A DNA stretch of 5,339 nt from an uncultured Oscillospiraceae bacterium (lineage in GTDB: Bacteria; Bacillota; Clostridia; Oscillospirales; Oscillospiraceae): contig CAUFAM010000108.1 of assembly GCA_959022875.1 (NCBI GenBank), forward strand, positions 1-5,339. Reading direction: 5' to 3'. A program made the translations under genes and the position numbers. The notes beneath the pieces were generated by a model. That model was not told the origin of the DNA, ran no database searches, and was given only the letters and a program-made list of their open reading frames with translations. Of the stretch, positions 5,207-5,339 are shown piece by piece (the first letter of the stretch is position 1; every line of letters starts with the position of its first letter).

Positions 5207-5339
5207 TGAAATAAGCTTTGACGGAGAAGAGGCCGCGGGAACGCGCGCAGAGAGGGGCGCCACGCGCTGAAAGCGCCCTGTGCGGAATGCGGCCGGTACC
5301 ACTCCTGAGCCGCCCGGGATGACCGGGCCGGGTCCTCCC
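5207..5339 (+). ncRNA. T-box leader, Stem I and Stem II (continues past window end)
   Basis: tRNA-sensing leader that usually controls an aminoacyl-tRNA synthetase, amino-acid biosynthesis or amino-acid transport gene by antitermination. Stem I is readable. GGAG (5223-5226) pairs with CTCC (5302-5305). GGCCGC (5231-5236) pairs with GCGGCC (5289-5294). CGCGCA (5244-5249) pairs with TGTGCG (5279-5284), and GGGCGC (5255-5260) with GCGCCC (5273-5278). The hallmark AGAGAG bulge is at 5249-5254, with the distal loop CACGCGCTGAAA opposite. The entry GACGGAGAAGAG and exit ACTCCTGAG match T-box leaders. A following GCCCGG/CCGGGC hairpin (5312-5328) is probably Stem II. The specifier loop on the 3' side reads GGTACCA (5295-5301). 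The codon is either TAC (Tyr, 5297-5299) or ACC (Thr, 5298-5300), and I cannot decide from sequence alone. The antiterminator with the TGGNACC-type T-box sequence and the regulated gene lie beyond 5339. Confidence 0.86.

Noticed and set aside
5295..5300. GGTACC as the T-box antiterminator sequence
   Set aside because: It lies in the specifier loop of Stem I, before ACTCCTGAG and Stem II, so it cannot be the 3' antiterminator; the resemblance is coincidental.
4982..5302. 106-codon minus-strand frame upstream of rplJ
   Set aside because: It crosses the T-box leader, both promoters and the L10 leader; no SD or family resemblance.

Overview
The window looks like chromosomal DNA of a spore-forming, fairly GC-rich Clostridia member. 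The protein style and codon use suggest an Oscillospiraceae-type gut bacterium (Flavonifractor, Pseudoflavonifractor or Intestinimonas-like). This is an inference from the SpoVB-type flippase, the butyrate-pathway crotonase, the Firmicutes-type L10 leader and T-box leader RNAs, and the strong SD sequences. No mobile element, CRISPR array, tRNA or rRNA was seen.

Layout. Positions 1-233 (minus) hold the first 77 codons of elongation factor P, with its own promoter at 273-301. Positions 404-1939 (minus) encode a 14-segment MOP-superfamily flippase of the SpoVB type, starting at TTG. A short divergent region then carries a clear promoter for a crotonase (crt, 2066-2842, plus). A GC-rich hairpin separates crt from an AEC-family permease on the same strand. 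The permease appears to start at a non-standard ACG codon at 2915, directly behind a perfect SD, and ends at 3850. A strong bidirectional terminator (3851-3888) divides it from the convergent ribosomal stalk operon rplJ-rplL (minus, 4909 down to 3906).

The stalk operon is driven by a near-perfect sigma-A promoter (5060-5088) with T-tracts upstream. It has a roughly 145-nt L10 leader containing the L10(L12)4 recognition fold, an intrinsic terminator, and an alternative antiterminator pairing readable by eye. On the opposite strand a second strong promoter (5172-5200, plus) drives a T-box leader whose Stem I is complete. The window ends inside Stem II, so the regulated gene is out of view.

How the parts relate. 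Three units serve translation: EF-P, the L10/L12 stalk, and a tRNA-sensing T-box. Crt catalyses the dehydration step of butyrate or fatty acyl-CoA metabolism, and the AEC permease probably moves organic anions. The most unusual points are the ACG start of the permease, rplJL standing apart from rplKA and rpoBC, crt standing apart from the usual butyrate cluster, and the purine-rich extension after the -35 hexamer shared by three promoters. No wholly new system is evident; the two RNA regulators belong to known families.
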